Origin: Maritalea mediterranea
Lineage (GTDB): Bacteria; Pseudomonadota; Alphaproteobacteria; Rhizobiales; Devosiaceae
Reading direction: 5' to 3'
DNA length: 64,000 nucleotides
NCBI RefSeq assembly: GCF_021568695.1
Contig: NZ_JAKGTI010000004.1
Coordinates: 1-64,000 of the forward strand
The position numbers and the translations under genes were made by a program. The notes under the pieces were generated by a model. That model had not been told where the DNA came from, made no database searches, and was given only the letters and a program-made list of their open reading frames with translations. Below are positions 62,983 through 64,000 of the stretch, one piece after another (positions within the stretch are counted from its first letter, which is position 1; the number at the start of each line of letters is the position of its first letter).

Positions 62983-64000
62983 TCAAATTGCTAATGGTCG
63001 GCTCAAAAAGCCGGCCATTTTTTCGATTGCCTGTACCAACATCTCGTGATCGCCCGCATAGGAGAACCGCACAAATTTGTGGCCCTTAACGCGATCAAAA
63101 TCCACGCCCGGTGTGGCCGCCACACCGGCCTCTTGCAACATCGACTTGCAGAACGCCACACTGTCTTCGGCCAATCCATCAATGCCCACATAGGCATAAA
63201 ATGCGCCATCAGACATGCGGGCGTCTTTAAAGCCCATCTCCTTCAACGCTTCGGTCAACACCATGCCATTGCGCACATAGTCTGCCTTTTGCGCGTCATA
63301 ATAATTGCGGCACCCAAGCGCCACCTGCCCCGCCACTTGTGACAAGCTCGGTGCAGAAATAAACATGTTTTGGGCCAGCATCTCAGTTTGCCGCACCAGC
63401 TCATCGGGCAATACCAGCCAGCCCAATCGCCAACCGGTCATACAGTAATATTTGGAAAAGCTATTGATGATCAGCGCCTTATCGTTCAGCTCCAACGCAC
63501 TGGTTTCTGGCAATCCATGGCTCAAGCCGTGATAAATCTCGTCCGAAATGAACCGGATGCCCAGATCATCGCAAGCTTTGAGAATATCTGCCAGCTCGTC
63601 ACGTTCCACCATCGCCCCAGTTGGATTGGCAGGTGATGCCAGCAGCAAGCCATCAAACGGCTGACTTTTAAAGGCCGCCCGAATGTCGTCAGCATCCAAC
63701 CGCCATCCATTCTCAGCGAATACTTCTATTTCTACAGGCTCAAAGCCTAAACTTGAGATGATGTTGAGATAGGCGGGATAGCCAGGGCGGGTCACCGCAA
63801 TTTTGCTGCCTTTTTCGAACCCCGTCAAAAAGGCCAGCACAAACCCAGCACTTGAGCCATTGGTGACCAAGATATTATCCGGGTTCACCGTCACCTTGTG
63901 CCGATCCTGATAATAAGATGCCAAGGCCGTGCGCAAATTCAGTTCGCCTTTGGCTGGCGTGTAGCGTTGCGGATCCGTCTGCGCACTTTGCTGAACCGCT
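62983..64000 (-). CDS. PLP aminotransferase, class I (5' end cut)
   Basis: The frame is open to the window edge, so the start lies to the right. About 338 residues are visible. PRYTPAKGELNLR-type text (QRYTPAKGELNLRTALASYY) precedes VTNGSSAGFVLAFLTGFEKG; the substrate region ASPANPTGAMVERDELADIL, RFISDEIYHGLSHG, and the PLP Lys in INSFSKYYCMTGWRLGWLVL are typical of class I fold type I aminotransferases near aspartate aminotransferase. The end has the conserved Arg in VKGHKFVRFSYA. Substrate not resolved. Confidence 0.88.
   Translation of the reverse strand, partial: AVQQSAQTDPQRYTPAKGELNLRTALASYYQDRHKVTVNPDNILVTNGSSAGFVLAFLTGFEKGSKIAVTRPGYPAYLNIISSLGFEPVEIEVFAENGWRLDADDIRAAFKSQPFDGLLLASPANPTGAMVERDELADILKACDDLGIRFISDEIYHGLSHGLPETSALELNDKALIINSFSKYYCMTGWRLGWLVLPDELVRQTEMLAQNMFISAPSLSQVAGQVALGCRNYYDAQKADYVRNGMVLTEALKEMGFKDARMSDGAFYAYVGIDGLAEDSVAFCKSMLQEAGVAATPGVDFDRVKGHKFVRFSYAGDHEMLVQAIEKMAGFLSRPLAI
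62993..63023 (+). terminator. Terminator after rne
   Basis: AATGGTCGGCT and AGCCGGCCATT pair (one G-T) across CAAAA and are followed by TTTTCG. It overlaps the end of the convergent aminotransferase gene. Confidence 0.75.

Overview
The window joins two pieces of DNA. Bases 1 to about 22,900 are most of a T7-like podovirus (autographivirus type) sitting as a prophage. Nearly every gene runs on the minus strand, genes overlap by a few bases, and GC content looks lower than in the rest. Bases 22,900 to 64,000 are the chromosome of an alphaproteobacterium. This is suggested by the rne-amiC-PBP1A-prfB block, a nifS-sufBCDS-DUF59-sufA operon with a candidate Irr-type iron box, glnB-glnA with a sigma54-type promoter, and RNase E with a long acidic insert and tail. 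I cannot name the order or genus.

The prophage reads right to left in T7 order. First come single-subunit RNA polymerase, small early genes, single-stranded DNA-binding protein, endonuclease I, primase-helicase, an HTH protein, family A DNA polymerase and 5'-3' exonuclease. Then comes a nucleotide block: MazG-like, DUF3310, ThyX, and a monomeric B12-dependent ribonucleotide reductase, with three tiny membrane proteins inside it. After a terminator and a promoter-like site come portal, scaffold, HNH nuclease, capsid, tail tubular A and B, a gp13-like protein and the start of a further protein cut by the window edge. Internal core, tail fibre, terminase, lysis genes and any integrase would lie to the left. 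The right junction is inside a tRNA-Leu(UAG) gene: 43 nt of its 5' half survive, then phage DNA begins.

Non-coding signals suggest regulatory logic. Tandem terminators separate the severed tRNA promoter from the phage RNA polymerase gene. Three dyad sites spaced 16-17 bp precede that gene, and five relatives of the same motif lie near starts of early genes. Two copies of a T7/K11-like promoter precede the polymerase gene and the late operon. Two related small membrane proteins are encoded on the opposite strand between capsid and HNH genes, as a lysogeny-expressed cassette would be.

The host part holds: nitrogen control (glnB, glnA); an ABC export system (adaptor, FtsX-type permease, ATPase); a periplasmic PQQ-type sugar dehydrogenase; a sulfotransferase-like protein; an ABC-F ATPase; parE; a DEAD-box helicase; a diguanylate cyclase; the SUF iron-sulfur operon; an alpha/beta hydrolase; tyrS; a YhdP/AsmA-like envelope protein; bcp and a DUF455 ferritin-like protein; an M23 peptidase; prfB with its programmed frameshift; PBP1A; amiC; rne; and a truncated aminotransferase. 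All calls come from reading the sequence; no database search was run.
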